In this document: positions 1-12,303 of the stretch, in pieces
How the letters are laid out: each line of letters starts with the position of its first letter
Position numbering within the stretch: the first letter of the stretch is position 1
Made by a program: the position numbers and the translations under genes
The notes under the pieces: generated by a model
Told to the model about the DNA's origin: nothing
Databases searched by the model: none
The model's input: only the letters and a program-made list of their open reading frames with translations
Assembly (NCBI RefSeq): GCF_000004195.4
Contig: NC_030678.2
Coordinates: 78,776,904 to 78,840,903 of the forward strand
From: Xenopus tropicalis
Lineage: Eukaryota; Chordata; Amphibia; Anura; Pipidae
Length of the DNA: 64,000 nt
Direction: 5' to 3'

Positions 1-1834
1 TGGTAGCCATTTAATCCCAAAGTATTAAGTACTCTATATTGTCACTATTTCACAATTGATTCCTCCATTGCCTTTCCAAGTCGTCTTTCTGTGTGCTTTT
101 GGTTAAACTGCATTTAGAAGAAAAGCTGCGGCATACAACTGAACAAATGTAGAAGTGTAAAGGGTACAGAAATCCTAAAGTCTAACTATAGTGTAAATCT
201 ATGTTAATTTTCTGCTCAATATGTATGTTTAATGTAACAACACAGTGTTGTAGTATTTCTCTGCCTACTCATATCTATTAATAAGTTTAGGGGCCCCCAT
301 ACTGCCATTTCTGCCATTGTATTACGAACAGCACACTCAGTGGCCAAATTATCATTAAAACATGTAAAAGCTTGGTTTTATTACATAATAACATTGACCT
401 AAGCATCTTCCATACATGAGAATACCCCTGTTTTACAAGATATAAATGACCCAAATTGTACAGAATAAAGTGTCATTTTAAAAATGGGATACAGAGCATT
501 TTGACTGCTTCACCTTCTTGGGGTTAATAGCTGCAATCAAACCTGAACTGCTCTACCTTATCGTTAGTCGGAAGAATGTTGCCTGTGGCATTTAGAATGT
601 GGGATCATAAGAAATTGTGGATGTCTACTATTTTCTCACATTACTAGCTGAACAATATCTACGGTGTGCACGATTAAATTATAAAGACTATAGTGGTCAT
701 GTATAACCAAAAGCCCAGTTGTATTTTTATGGAAATTTCAGTTGTGAATAAAACCCCATTAATAAAATACACAGCAAAGTGCACTCCTTGCACTGCTGTA
801 TAGTTGCACTTGCAGCCGGTGCCTGCCTCCTGTTCTTAATCGAGTGCTGCTGGGCCAGGTGGTAGCTACAGGGTTCCCTCATTGCCCTGCATGAAAACAT
901 GCAGTGCACTTGTGCGTGAAGAACTGGGCATACGTCACTCTAACACCGAACACTGGAAGTGATGCCAACCAGACATCACAGTGCAAAAACAATTGAGTTT
1001 TGAAGCATCAGCTGCAATCACCTCAGGCATAACTCTCCCGTGCATGCACAACAATGCTGGAATTGTGGGAAAGAACTGCACTTGTGGTCGTAAAGTACCC
1101 TTTATAGCTAACTTACAGAGAATTGCTTATCAAATCCTTTGAGTTCCTCATAATCCTCATGGCATTTCAAAAATTGTAAGGTAGATTTTGTGGTATGTTA
1201 CGTAAGACCTGTGTATAACAGCAGCTAGCATGTTTAGGAGAGAGGTGATTATAGGAGAGAGATCCTCTATATCCACTAGTGCACAAGATACCTTGCCCAT
1301 GCATTAGATTGTTTTGATTGTACTGTGTGTGTTGGGTTTATTTTTACATGGTTTCTAGGAATATGGTAACCTTCTGCTTTAATTTTTCAACAGATATAAA
1401 AATATTGACCGTTTTATTTTTCAGTTTAATCATTAGACTGGTTACTGAGAAGTCTTGCTTACCCCAAACCAGAGGACCTCTACAAAAAATTTTGTATTTA
1501 TAAATAGAGATTTTCTGCTGTCTGTGTGGGCAGAGGAATTGAAGTGTACTAAATATTTCTTCAGTTTGCATTCACTTTGCACATTTCCTCAGCTGAGCAT
1601 TTCTACATAGGCAGCCATAGAACTGTACCACTGGTGGTCATAAGCAGATTGCAGTGTTACACATTTTATTTATGAACACTTTGAAGTGGTAATAACAAAT
1701 ATTCAGTGGTGTAGACTAAAAGCATATAAGAAAATTTTGGGAACCTTCCCTGCACAGTGGCTTTAAACCGCTCCCCAAGGAACAATTGTCAGTTTCACCT
1801 TCTCTACACATTCGAATCTCCCAACCCTTTATAA
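1..1834. other. Intronic DNA, nothing recognised
   Basis: Read as foxo6 intron 1. AT-rich, with only short open frames that have no recognisable domain. No terminal inverted repeat, tandem array or RNA gene was seen. Confidence 0.5.
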
Positions 1835-2054
1835 GGGCCGTGGCAGACGGGGAGATTAGTTCCAGAGCGACAAATCTCCCTTGTCGTGGGCAACTTATCT
1901 CCCCGATATGCTATCCCACCGGCTAGAATATAAATCCCCAGTGGGATGGCATACGCAGCACCAAAATCGCAGAAGTTTACTCTCAAATATTACATTCTAG
2001 CCGGTGAGATGGCGTTTCGGGGAGATTAGTCACAAGGGAGATTTGTTGAGGGCC
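1835..2054. mobile_element. Harbinger-like MITE, degenerate
   Basis: The interior carries inverted copies of GGGGAGATTAGT and of CACCGGCTAGAAT around a centre near 1950, so the element is largely palindromic. It sits between TAA at 1832-1834 and TAA at 2055-2057, matching the 3-bp TWA duplication of PIF/Harbinger elements. The outer ends (GGGCCGTGGC and its counterpart) pair poorly, so the exact limits are approximate. The GGGGAGATTAGT motif is familiar from a common Xenopus repeat. Confidence 0.6.
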
Positions 2055-2057
2055 TAA

Positions 2058-4038
2058 AGGATTTTGCTTTGGCATTGGTACAGTAAATGTAGTTTGTACT
2101 TTTCTCTGAGAGAGATTTTCTTGTGCCTGCAGGTCCCTTAGCCCCTGCACAGAATGCATGTATGTCCCTGGCAATATGGCAGCTCTCATTTATTTTTTTA
2201 GTGCAAATATGTCTTAAAAAATGCTGTGTATTGCCTCTTATCTGAGGGCAAATATAAGGAATTTCAGCTAGGTGGTACATAGGTATGTTTTCCCCCAACA
2301 GTACACACTTGTTTAATCATTTATTCTCTGACTGAAAAGGTTAACCCTAACATTGCAGTAGGTTGTACTTGGCTGCCATTGTCAAGAAACCATGTATCTG
2401 GCCACAGTTCTCCAGTCTCTTTTTATAGGTTAAGCAACACATTTTATAATATTGAACACAAAATCTTCCATAGATTCCCAGTAAGACACAATCCCCTCAC
2501 TGAGAGTGGCAGTGTGGATGCTTGGATCCCTTGGGCAAGTAATGCTGTAACGTTGCATCATTAGCAAAGGAGGGGGGTGTCCAAGGAGACAGGTCTCTGG
2601 GTAGCACTGCTGATTAACCCTGCATATCCTCTGTTAGCTCAGCTCTGCCTTCGCCCTATGTGAGCCCTTTACTGGTAACGGGAAATGGTGTGCCATGATA
2701 AATAAATGAGTGTGCCCTAAAGGCTAAATAGCTAGTTGATTTATAGAACAAAATAAATCAGTGCCTAGTGATTCCATAAGGTCAAAATCTATGTTACATT
2801 TATGTTATATATATTACATTTATTCTTTACTAATAATTAGCTGAGCATGGAAGGGTTAACGTATACAACATCATGAAAATTAAGTGTATTTTTTTCTACC
2901 AAGGTCTGCTTATAGGTTTTAGAGTATACAAACATCCTTTTCAGGTAACCCTTTCTTTATATTTATGTACATGTTTGTGCAGAGTTGGTATCATTATAGA
3001 ATATTCAGTTTATATTTAAGCTAAATAGAGAGAGAAAGAGGAAGGAGCGGGCATGAGAAAGGAGGAAGCGAAGTAGGTGAGAATAAGAGAGGTCAGCAAG
3101 ACTGGAGAAGTGGAATTGCTGTAATTGGTCCCTTAGTGTGAATGCTGTAATACACATGCAGAGTTACACACTGTATATACAGAGACACGTGAGCATATCT
3201 ATCCAGCTCAACCACTTTGCATTCTGGTTTTTTCTCCACCTGTGTCTAACCCCCTTCTATTCCTCACTGTCTCTCAAACTTATGAACTATTCTGCTCTAC
3301 AGTTTTATTTTTTTCAATATCTCTTATATTTTGACTTACTGCCATCCATTTATCCTCTTCCCATACTTATTCAATTCAAAACAGCGGACAGCAGCTGGGG
3401 GGATAATGGGATGCAGCAGACCCTCCCTTATGCACAGCTTCAGTATATATGTGTAAAATGTGTTTACAGTGTAAAATGAATTTTTTCACCCAAGGTTAGT
3501 GGCACAAGGACTCTACCTCTGCCCTCCTTTGTATTCTCCATAAGCATCATTCCTAACATTTTTTTGCTTCTACTATATAATCTCTTCCTCGTTCTTTCTC
3601 TCTCCCTGTCTCCTGCAAGTCCCTGTCTGACCTTTTACTTCCTCCAGAGTTGTAAAAGAACTGCAGAGATTTAGCTTTCCTTCTCTCAGTCCCTCCCTTG
3701 TTTCGTCCCCCACCCGCACCAGGAAGTCAGGTCCTATCCTCAAATGAACCCTATAAAACTTTACTTCTGTCATTCTCACTGGCTGTCTGCTAGAGACATT
3801 ATGTAAATGTTCAGTATCTATATGGAGACTAATCAGGAGTTAACAGTTTGATCACTGACCTAACTTTAGACTCTAAGCAATAATTATACAGAGATATAGG
3901 TGTTCTCTCTAAATGCATGGCTATTTCATATGCAGCCATGCATTTGGAGATGGGGCATTTATGCAATCTAATGCCTCTCTGTTTGATTTTTGAGAAAACA
4001 CCAAATGCTTATAGCTTTGCCAGTTTTCTAAGAAATTA
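2058..4038. other. Intronic DNA, mostly unique
   Basis: No element recognised. A purine-rich stretch (AGAGAGAGAAAGAGG-like) lies near 3025-3100. A 113-codon open frame at 3138-3479 shows no domain and is treated as chance. Confidence 0.4.
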
Positions 4039-4242
4039 TTTAAAGGGGTTATTAACCCAAACATAAAATTTTGCTGAATAAAGAAATATATATTTTTTGC
4101 TGTGCAGAGTTGCGTACAATGGTAATGCTAAATAAAAATGTATGTGCATATGTACATACCGCACATACAAGTTTTAAATTTGCATTTATTAAAAATGTTC
4201 AATGATTTTTAAGTTGTTTGAAAAAGTAACTTATCCTTTCCT
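4039..4242. mobile_element. Possible left end of a T2-type (TTAA) MITE
   Basis: TTAAAGGGGTTATTAACCC at 4039 resembles the TTAAAGG terminus of Xenopus T2/Kolobok-like MITEs. No matching right end was found before or after the neighbouring repeat, so this may be a solo or interrupted end. Confidence 0.35.
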
Positions 4243-4747
4243 CGCATTGCATTAATTCTTGCATAGATATAATACTAACGCATGATTCACAAACACATAT
4301 GAAGCATTAAATGCACTAAATATCGCATTAGTATGTACGAAATTTAACACCTACTTAGGGTAGGCGGTACTTAATGAAAATTGTGGTCCGTGAGCTTTTG
4401 GCAACACAATATGGATGTTGCAGTGGGATTTTTTCAAGTATGTGTTGGCCCTAGAGTGATGCATCCTCCAGTTTTCAGGGAAATGGTAAGTAGTGGTTAC
4501 GTGAATAAAATCGTGCGCTAATATAGCAAGTGGCGAAATATATCGCGCGCAGCGGGAAATAACGCACACGGCGGGAATTAATGCAAGAGAAATGCTCATC
4601 GTGAGTTAAATAACGCAAAGGACATTGTGTCTTAATTATGACTCCTGCCCTTTTAGTGAATTGTGCTGTAAGTCGCAAAAAATAAGAAAATTTTTAACGC
4701 ATGCTATAAATAGTGCTCGTTATAATGCACTTTAGTGAATCAACCCC
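4243..4747. mobile_element. GATTCACTAAAG-family MITE, left-truncated copy
   Basis: Closely matches the interior and right end of the element at 25499-26445: the TACTAACGCATGATTCACAA stretch, the GGCCCTAGAGTGATGCATCC stretch, and the right terminus TTTTTAACGCATGCTATAAA...TTTAGTGAATC. The left terminus is absent. More CpG-rich than the surrounding intron because of CGCG-type motifs in the family. Confidence 0.75.
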
Positions 4748-6112
4748 AGTATCTGTCTGTCCCTTGCTAAACTCTGCATTCACTGCTGGTGTTGACTGTT
4801 GAAACTATATCGCATAGCCTGCTCTCCTGCCACAATGCTTGATTACAGGTCTGGTAATCAGTTGGCTTCTGCTACATTAGCTCAATAGTTATAGCCAGCA
4901 GTGTGAAAAAGTAGCAGGGGACAGACAGTTACTGTTTTTAAAAGCAATAATATTCAAAATAAAGCAAAATATTAAGCAAATCATTTTGCTTAAATTTACC
5001 ATTTTTTTTAGGAAGTTTTATTTTTAGATTTAAAACTTTTTAGCCCAGTTGCACACATGGTGTAGAAACAACTGTGAAAAAAGAAATTCTAGAAAGTGCA
5101 TAGTTAACCGTTTCTGAGCTGTAATCCACCCACGTGCCCACTGAAGTGCCAATACCGTACCTGCGTACAAAACATGAGGCGTACAGCTGCAGATGAGGCC
5201 ATAGGTGTGCTTATGCGTATCTACAAAAGCAGGTTCCTATGCTAATAACTTAGCTGTATACTGATATAGATACTGTAAAGGGAATTAAACAGAGAAATAG
5301 CTACAGGGGAACAAGCAGGTATACTGAGAGGATATAGAGGGGCCATGGATAGTAAGGAAAACACTTGGGGAGTAAGATGTGAAAGGGGCATCCCTGCCTC
5401 CCACAGAACCCCCTCCCTCCTATCTGCTCTTTATTGATCCCCTCTCTCTTTCCAGTGGCTTCAGAAACTCGAGGTCACATGAGGAGAGCAGACGCTCCCA
5501 GTGCATATTTGTCTTTACTGCTGACTTTATTTTTATGGCCAAACCATAAAAGGCTTGAGAGACTTAGGATAAGGGGATCATATCAATGAAAAAGTTGCTC
5601 ATTCTGCATGATGTTGCACAGCTAATGAATGTTTTGTACTTGTGCTCTTCAGGTTCTGAAAATAAGCAGGTGCTGTGGTAAAATGACAGCGTATCTGCCT
5701 GCCGATAAACATAATATTTTGTATAATATCCAAGCCACATCTGTCTCTTGTGTGTTTTACCCTGTTTTTTGTAGAACTGGCTCCAGAAGTCTGGCCCACA
5801 GCTATTTTGTGCAATTCCCTTGATTAGCTGTCACAAGCAATTAATACAGTGAAGGGCCACATCCCACTTTGACTCATATGTCTCCATGTACAATCACTGA
5901 TATTTGGTTAACATTTTAAATTACAAGCCTTTTTTGAAAAGTGTCTAATTTTGGCACCAATACTCCAGTTTAAATTGGCAAAAACTACTGAGATACTCAC
6001 TACTATTATTTAGTGTATTGTACTGTTGCATAAACTGTAATATGTACACAGACTACACTTTATTTACTGCATCCAGTTATGTTAGCTAATGTCCCCCTGC
6101 TGTAATTATTAT
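4748..6112. other. Intronic DNA, unassigned
   Basis: The first 250 bases may be the remainder of the T2-like element begun at 4039. The rest shows no repeat structure I can name and no convincing exon. Confidence 0.35.
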
Positions 6113-6332
6113 CAGCACCGGATTTCATATCCGGGCGCCCAGAGGCCGCCCTCATTTGACCCCCCCCGAATATGTGCGTTCTGAGGAGACAACCCCCCGC
6201 GCGCGCACGAGAGTGGGCACACATTTAAACTCATATGGAGCAGTGGGGAGAGGTCCCCATTGCTCTATATGGGAGCAGAATTTCAGTGCGGCGGGGCGGC
6301 ATGCCACCCCTAAACAAACTAATCCAGGCCTG
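6113..6332. mobile_element. hAT-like MITE with perfect 8-bp target duplication
   Basis: Ends are CAGCACCGGATT and, inverted, CAGGCCTGGATT; both fit the hAT terminus pattern (C/T)A(A/G)NG. The 8 bases before the element (6105-6112) and after it (6333-6340) are both ATTATTAT. The 220-bp interior is GC-rich (CCCGCGCGCGC near 6200) and has no transposase. The 120-codon open frame that crosses it is chance. Confidence 0.82.
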
Positions 6333-6340
6333 ATTATTAT

Positions 6341-8187
6341 ATGGATATTGGATGATAAGTGGTGTTTTTTATATGCCTTTTTTGGAAAAGGCCATCTCTA
6401 TAGTACTGTTCAGATGCTGAATATTGAATATTATCTGGCTGCTGCATGCCAGTCAGATACTATTGGCACAGGTTGTATATTAGATATAAGAATACCTTTC
6501 TTATATTCTTTATATTGACTCTTCCAGTATAGTTTCAATGTGTGTATATTTATTATTTTCTGTTATTTATATAGTGCCAACACATTTACCTTACCCTCTA
6601 AAGGTGCAAACAGCTTCCTGCCCTCAAATTCACGTTACTTCGCAACTCCCGGCACCTGTCCCCTTCCTCCTTAAATCTTCCTATTTACCATGCATTTTCA
6701 CTGTGTGACCAGCATCCCTGCAAGCTATTTCCAAATCACAGCCTTTGGTTCAACATATGTCTTCTCACAGATCTGGCCCCAAACAATATCTGGTTGTCTT
6801 CCCCTCAAATTCCTTTGATTATAGTAATCCCTAATGAGTGGAATTTCAAGCACACTGAGGTCCAAACAGCCCCCAGGCCCAATGGAGTCTATAGATTCTT
6901 ACATCAGTCCCCCTTGCATATACCAGCATCTACAGATTGTCAGCCCAGGCATGTAAATCAGAACACAGACTTTATAAGAAAATCATTTACAGTTGAATGC
7001 ATAGCAAAATTACAGATTTAGTAGATAATACTAGCACATTTATAACACTAAAGAGCCTTTGGTACCCTGTAAATTATATATTTTTTAAAAAGTTCTCAGT
7101 TTATCATTAGTTATAATTAGTCCACTAGTTTGCCTTTGTTTGGAGCATTTATTTTTCTTTTACTTTATAAGGGTAAAAATTAGGCACATAGCGAATGCAC
7201 CATAAGTCATCCCTAATTATTTTTATAAAGGGAAGCTGTTGTTCATTGAAGCATGTTCAGTACTGGCATTATTAAAAATAGTGGGATAGTGTATGTGTGT
7301 ATAAATACATGCTCAGCCTCATTATATAATTTAGCATATTCATTTAAAGTGCTGCATGCTCATGATCTTTTTGCAAAATGCTAATATTATTATCGTACAG
7401 AGCTAAATGACCTGTAAGCTTGCAGAAACATTATTCGGTGGTACTCCGTAGCAGTGTAAGTTGTGGCCTCACTCGCTCTGTCCCTACACCCTTCAAGTTT
7501 CCATGGGAACCCTCCCGTCGCCGGGTGTCATAGCAACCGTCTGGGACACCTGTAACCAGGGCGACACGTGCACTCCCCCCACACACTTGCACACTTACAG
7601 AGGGAATTCCCTGCTTCCACTTATTTTAAAGAAGCAGACTTCTCATTTACTATGAAATTGTCAGTGGCTTGCCTGATGCATTCTACAGAGATTCTCTCTG
7701 TGTTTTTGCTGCTTTTTTTCATATGGCTTTTTATATAATTAATATTTAATGTTTTACTAGCAATTTACTAGTGGTTTATGTTCAACTGATACTCTCCTTT
7801 AATGATTTGTTCAGTTGTGCATTTCACTTATTTTCTGTCTGCCCTCTTCCTCTCCACTGTGCTTTATAATACCTTTCTCTCATCTCTGGCTGAGCCCTCT
7901 TTTTTATTGTGCCAGTACAGAGCTAACTTCTCTCACACAACTCACAGGCCAGTTAGCTTTCTCACACTACTGCTTATAGATATGTGCAGAGCAGTGGTGG
8001 CTGTTAGCCTTTGGAATACTGGGTGTGCAGTGCAACAAAAGCTGGAGGGCTGTAGATTGGTCATTTTTAAAGAATATAAGGACACTATGTTCCATAATGT
8101 TAGGAATAGGTAAAAACTATACTGTTCATACACCAATATCTACCACTAACTATGTGTTTGAGAAGTAAGGAAATATAACACTAACTG
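6341..8187. other. Intronic DNA with one GC-rich patch
   Basis: Mostly AT-rich and unique. At 6549-6600 there is a diverged piece of the GTTATTTATATAGTGCCAAC repeat also seen near 14700 and 50415. A CpG-bearing patch at 7440-7580 is listed separately. No supported gene. Confidence 0.4.
7440..7580. promoter_or_regulatory. CpG-containing patch with RFX-like sites (candidate)
   Basis: A short GC-rich interval in AT-rich intron. It holds a perfect 14-bp palindrome GTTTCCATGGGAAC at 7497-7510, one change per arm from the RFX X-box palindrome, and GTGTCATAGCAAC at 7525-7537, which contains an AGCAAC half-site. Function is inferred only. Confidence 0.25.
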
Positions 8188-8191
8188 TTAA

Positions 8192-8639
8192 AGAGGACCT
8201 GTCACCCACACATAAAAAACTGTATAATAAAAGTCCTTTGCAAATTAAATATGACATACGAATTATATTATTATTAAATCATCTATACCTATAATAAATG
8301 TATGTTGAAATCTGATCTGTCAATCATATATTTCTTGCCCCGCCTCTATGTCTGAGGCATAGAGGTGGGGCAGGCAATATATGATTAAGAGATGTGATAT
8401 TTAATTACAATTACTTTAACTTTACATTTAGCACTTCCTAGATTTTGCCTAGATGGCACATACACAAGATTTTGGGGTTAAACATCAGTGTCCACAAAAT
8501 GGGCTCCTGCCTGCTGTGATTATAACTTTCAAGACTGAATGAAACAAAATGTAAATAATTTATTTTGTGTAAGTAAAATTTATTTTGCTTGACTAACATG
8601 ATGGAATTTAGAATTATTTCAGAGGGTGCCAGGTCCCGT
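8192..8639. mobile_element. T2/Kolobok-like MITE (TTAA-flanked)
   Basis: Flanked by TTAA at 8188-8191 and 8640-8643. The termini pair imperfectly: AGAGGACCTGTCACCC on the left and ACGGGACCTGGCACCC inverted on the right. The centre (about 8322-8387) is itself a hairpin, with GCCCCGCCTCTATG facing CATAGAGGTGGGGC. No transposase is encoded. Confidence 0.8.
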
Positions 8640-8643
8640 TTAA

Positions 8644-9959
8644 TTTGGGGTACTAAGGTATTTTTGGTCAATATACTACAATGCATGTTCACATTCATAG
8701 AGACAGGACATTGTTATTTAGTGCAGTGGTTTATTTCAAATTCAGTAAGTATCAATATGTTCATCTCTAGGCTGTAAAACTGGGCAGCTAATACAAATAC
8801 AAAGCTGTAGGTTTAGATAATGAGGGGGGCTCAAGCCTCTTACAGTCTAATGTCCATGTTGATCCATGATTACCAGCCTTCAGATTTTATAGGATGCAGG
8901 CTTATGTACTATAGCACTTATCTAAAGAGAATCTTCATGTTGTTACAAAGTGAACAATGTATTATTTCAATAGCAAATAATTCATAAATAGGCTTCTTTG
9001 TTACTGAGTAACATTCCACAGCTCTCCCACTATATGGCCTGCACTGCCTGTCCAACATCTCTTTTTAAACCAAGGGTATTTATATCTGTGGGTCTACCCA
9101 TTGCTGATGTAATAACCTATAGTCTTTTGGAAAGACTTGTTAGAGATTTTGGTGAGATTATGTTCCATTCAAAAATAGAGCTTACATGAGAACCCCAGCA
9201 CTGTGTCTGGGTTTTTCAATCATCACAGAAAATGTTAATTATGTATATTATGCCAAACTTAGCATAAAATATTGTATGGCAAGGTAACCTGAAGATCTAC
9301 ATTGCTTCTTGGAACAAGTTTGCCAACACTCTTAAACTTAAAATTACATTATAAGACCACAAGAAATTGCCCAGTCAGAATATTCCTTTACCCACAAAGA
9401 GGGCAAGGTCATGCCATCTTCCCCTCTGACATTCACACCAAGATCTTCTTAACTATTGTTTATCAGGGCCACCAGCAAGATGATCAGTCATTGTCATTGT
9501 CATTCTATTCTGAGGTTCCTTATGCTAAACATGGTAGCCATAATACTGGGCAACTACGTCAGCCAAGAAATTTGATAAACGTACATAATTGCTTAATTAA
9601 CTGAAGAACTTCACTTGTGAAGAAGCATCTACTGTACATTTGAAAAACCCAGGCCTCTAGCACTAATTCTATTATTTATGGCAGCTTTATATTTTATTTA
9701 CCAGGTGAAAATATATCTGGACAGCCATATTTTTCTGAATTCCCATTTGTACAATTTTGTAACCCACCAAATGTAATGATCATTTTAAATAGATCTGTAA
9801 CTGCTACTTAAAATGTCATTGTTCCCATGTATAAAAACTAAGATATTCAAGAAGGCCTGTCACATTAGAGACAATTAAACTGATGGGTTGGCAGCTACAT
9901 GTAACAGCCACAAATATCTAGCCTAAATAGCATATTAATTTAGGATGAAAATTTTTTGG
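8644..9959. other. Intronic DNA, one weak inverted repeat
   Basis: CTGGGTTTTTCAA near 9205-9217 is inverted as TTGAAAAACCCAG near 9640-9652, which could mark the ends of an old MITE. No target duplication was confirmed. Open frames here have no recognisable domain. Confidence 0.3.
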
Positions 9960-10045
9960 TGTAAATGAAACCTGTCTAACTGCTAGTTGATCAAAAGGAA
10001 GACAAAAAAAATAATCTTCTATTTGCCTTAGAGGGGGAAAAAATT
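9960..10045 (-). mobile_element. Diverged fragment of a CR1/L2-type LINE 3' end
   Basis: Matches part of the LINE tail at 11300-11400: the shared pieces CTAGTTGATC, GGAAG(G/A)CAAAAAA, ATTTGCCT(T/C)AGAGGGG and AAAAATTC occur in the same order. Much more diverged than the 11.2-12.3 kb copy. Confidence 0.65.
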
Positions 10046-11242
10046 CTTTAAGTATTGTTATACAGTGCAATCTACAACTTATTGAAGACACTGTTGATAA
10101 TTTTTTAGGTGTGACAAAATGATCTAAAATACAATTCTTATGACTACAGAACTATTTAAAATAGCATGTATGTTTTACAGCCACCTTTTTCTTGTTAGGG
10201 TTGTATTTGAGAAGGTAGTGGGTATAGGGTATCAATTGACCTTAAGTAAATAGAAAAAATATTCCAGGATATACCTTCATTCATCTAATTGTTCAGCGAC
10301 AGGTTGGGGGTGGGACAGGACAGCTGTTTATCTCCTGAAACTTGCACTCTAGAAAGACCTCAGGGGACTGGCCAAGAAGGGGCGTGCTTGGAACGCCTAC
10401 TGTACTGCAAGCTGCAGCTTGTCCTCTTAGGGCAAGTTTACACCCTTCCACACACCGCTATCCACTGGGACATTGGCTGGTTATCTTTGGAGTGGGAGGT
10501 GCAGCATGTGGCTTTCAGAGAATGTGGAACTCTCAGTTATGAGATTGTAATCTAGATGGGCAATTTATGGTTGAAGAGGAATGTGAAATAAAAGTGAAAG
10601 AGCACTGTTTATATGATATATTGGACTATATTAGTTCAAAGTAACAAATGATCCTCTCAATGCTGGACCAAACCAAATTGATGCCCAAGGCAAGCACAAG
10701 CCCTCCTACCATGGCTGCTGTAAGATGCTATACACAGTCACTAGTTATTGGAGTGGTGGGTGTTGTTTGGGCCTCTGTATATTTAAAATGCCAGAGCCTA
10801 TTTATGAATCCCAGTCTAGGCCTGTCCCTGGAAATCTTTCAATACCTGCCACTCTGGTTGTCCAGAGGTTAAAAGTAAGGCTGCAGCATCCCCTTAATCA
10901 CTTAGATTTCCTTCTCCTCCTATAACCCACTCAGCCCCCTCCCTCAGGAATTTGCTTTGACTTCTGGCTTGTGGGCATGATCAGTTGTACTAAGCTCAGA
11001 TTACTAAACACACCCTCCAGTCTAGCAGCCAGTGAAGAGATGGTATTGCTGGTTCTGATAGAAACTCAGCTCTGGCTGTCTGCTTCCATTTTTTTCTCCT
11101 AACCTCCTCTCCTGAGCTCAAACAAAGCAGAACTTTTATTAGTGACAGTTCTGCCTGCGTGAGCCTGTATTCTTGATGAAATGTATGCTGAATAAGGGTC
11201 TTTGTGTGTGTATGCTGTTTGCAGATTAAAATGTAACTGATT
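10046..11242. other. Intronic DNA, unassigned
   Basis: A moderately GC-rich stretch at 10290-10550 has an 88-codon open frame without recognisable domains. No long terminal repeat or splice pattern was identified. Confidence 0.3.
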
Positions 11243-12303
11243 ATGTAACATAGTAAGTTGGGTTGAAAAAAGACATACGTCCATCACATTCAACCATAAT
11301 GCCGATATATAACCTGCCTAAATTCTAGTTGATCCAGAGGAAGGCAAAAAACCCCATCTGAAGCCTCTCTAATTTGCCTCAGAGGGGAAAAAATTCCTTC
11401 CTGACTCCAAGATGGCAATCGGACCAGTCCCTGGATCAACTTGTACTAAGAGCTATCTCCCATAACCCTGTATTCCCTCACTTGCTAAGAATCCATCCAG
11501 CCCCTTCTTAAAGCTATATAATGTATCAGCCAGTACGACTGATTCGGGGAGGGAATTCCACAACTTCACAGCTCTCACAGTAAAAAATCCTTTCCAAATA
11601 TTTAAACAGAACCTCCCTTCTTCTAAACGGAGTGGGTGCCCTCGTGTCCGTTGGAAGGACCTACTGGTAATTAAAGCATTAGAGAGGTTATTATATGATT
11701 CCCTTATATATTTATACATAGTTATCATGTCACCTCTTAAGTGCCTCTTCTCCAGTGTAAACAGACCCAACTTGGCCAGTCTTTCTTCATAACTGAGACT
11801 TTCCATACCCTTTACCAACTTAGTTGCCCTTCTCTGGACCCTCTCTAACTCAATCATGTCCCGTTTGAGCACCGGAGACCAAAACTGAACAGCATATTCT
11901 AGATGGGGCCTTACCAGCGCTCTGTAAAGGGGAAGAATAACCCCCTCCTCCCGTGAATCTATACCCCTTTTAATACAGTTCAAAACCTTGTTTACTCTTG
12001 CAGCTGCTGCCTGGCATTGCTTGCTACAGCCAAGTTTATTATCTACAAGGACTCCAAGGTCCTTCTCCATTATGGATTTGCCTAGTGCAGTCCCATTAAG
12101 GGTATAAGTGGCTTAAATATTTTTACATCCCAGGTGCATGACCATTTATCCACATTAAATCTCATCTGCCACTTAGCCGCCTAGATTGCCAGTTGATCAA
12201 GATCCTGCTGCAAGGATGCCACATTGTGGATAGAATTGACTGGTCTGCAGAGTTTTGTGTCATCTGCAAACACTGATACAGTACTCATAATACCCTCAGT
12301 ATC
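11243..12303 (-). mobile_element. CR1/L2-type LINE, 3' fragment with broken reverse transcriptase
   Basis: On the minus strand the sequence enters within the reverse transcriptase palm domain. FADD, the catalytic YADD-type motif, is at 12259-12270, preceded by IMSTVSV and followed by TKL. An in-frame TAG at 12181-12183 and a frame change before 12070 interrupt it. The frame then stays open from 12070 to 11453 for 205 codons with the typical C-terminal LINE sequence (MEKDLGVLVDNKL, RPHLEYAVQFWSP, LERVQRRATK, YEERL, LWNSLP). About 210 bases of 3' tail follow, ending in the widespread frog motif read on the plus strand as GTAACATAGTAAGTTGGGTT at 11246. It lacks the endonuclease and the upstream palm, so it is a dead 5'-truncated copy. 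Clade (CR1 or L2) is from memory of the protein style. Confidence 0.88.

Noticed and set aside
3138..3479. 113-codon frame ending in YICVKCVYSVK
   Set aside because: No family resemblance, no supporting promoter or splice sites, and hydrophobic bias consistent with T-rich DNA.
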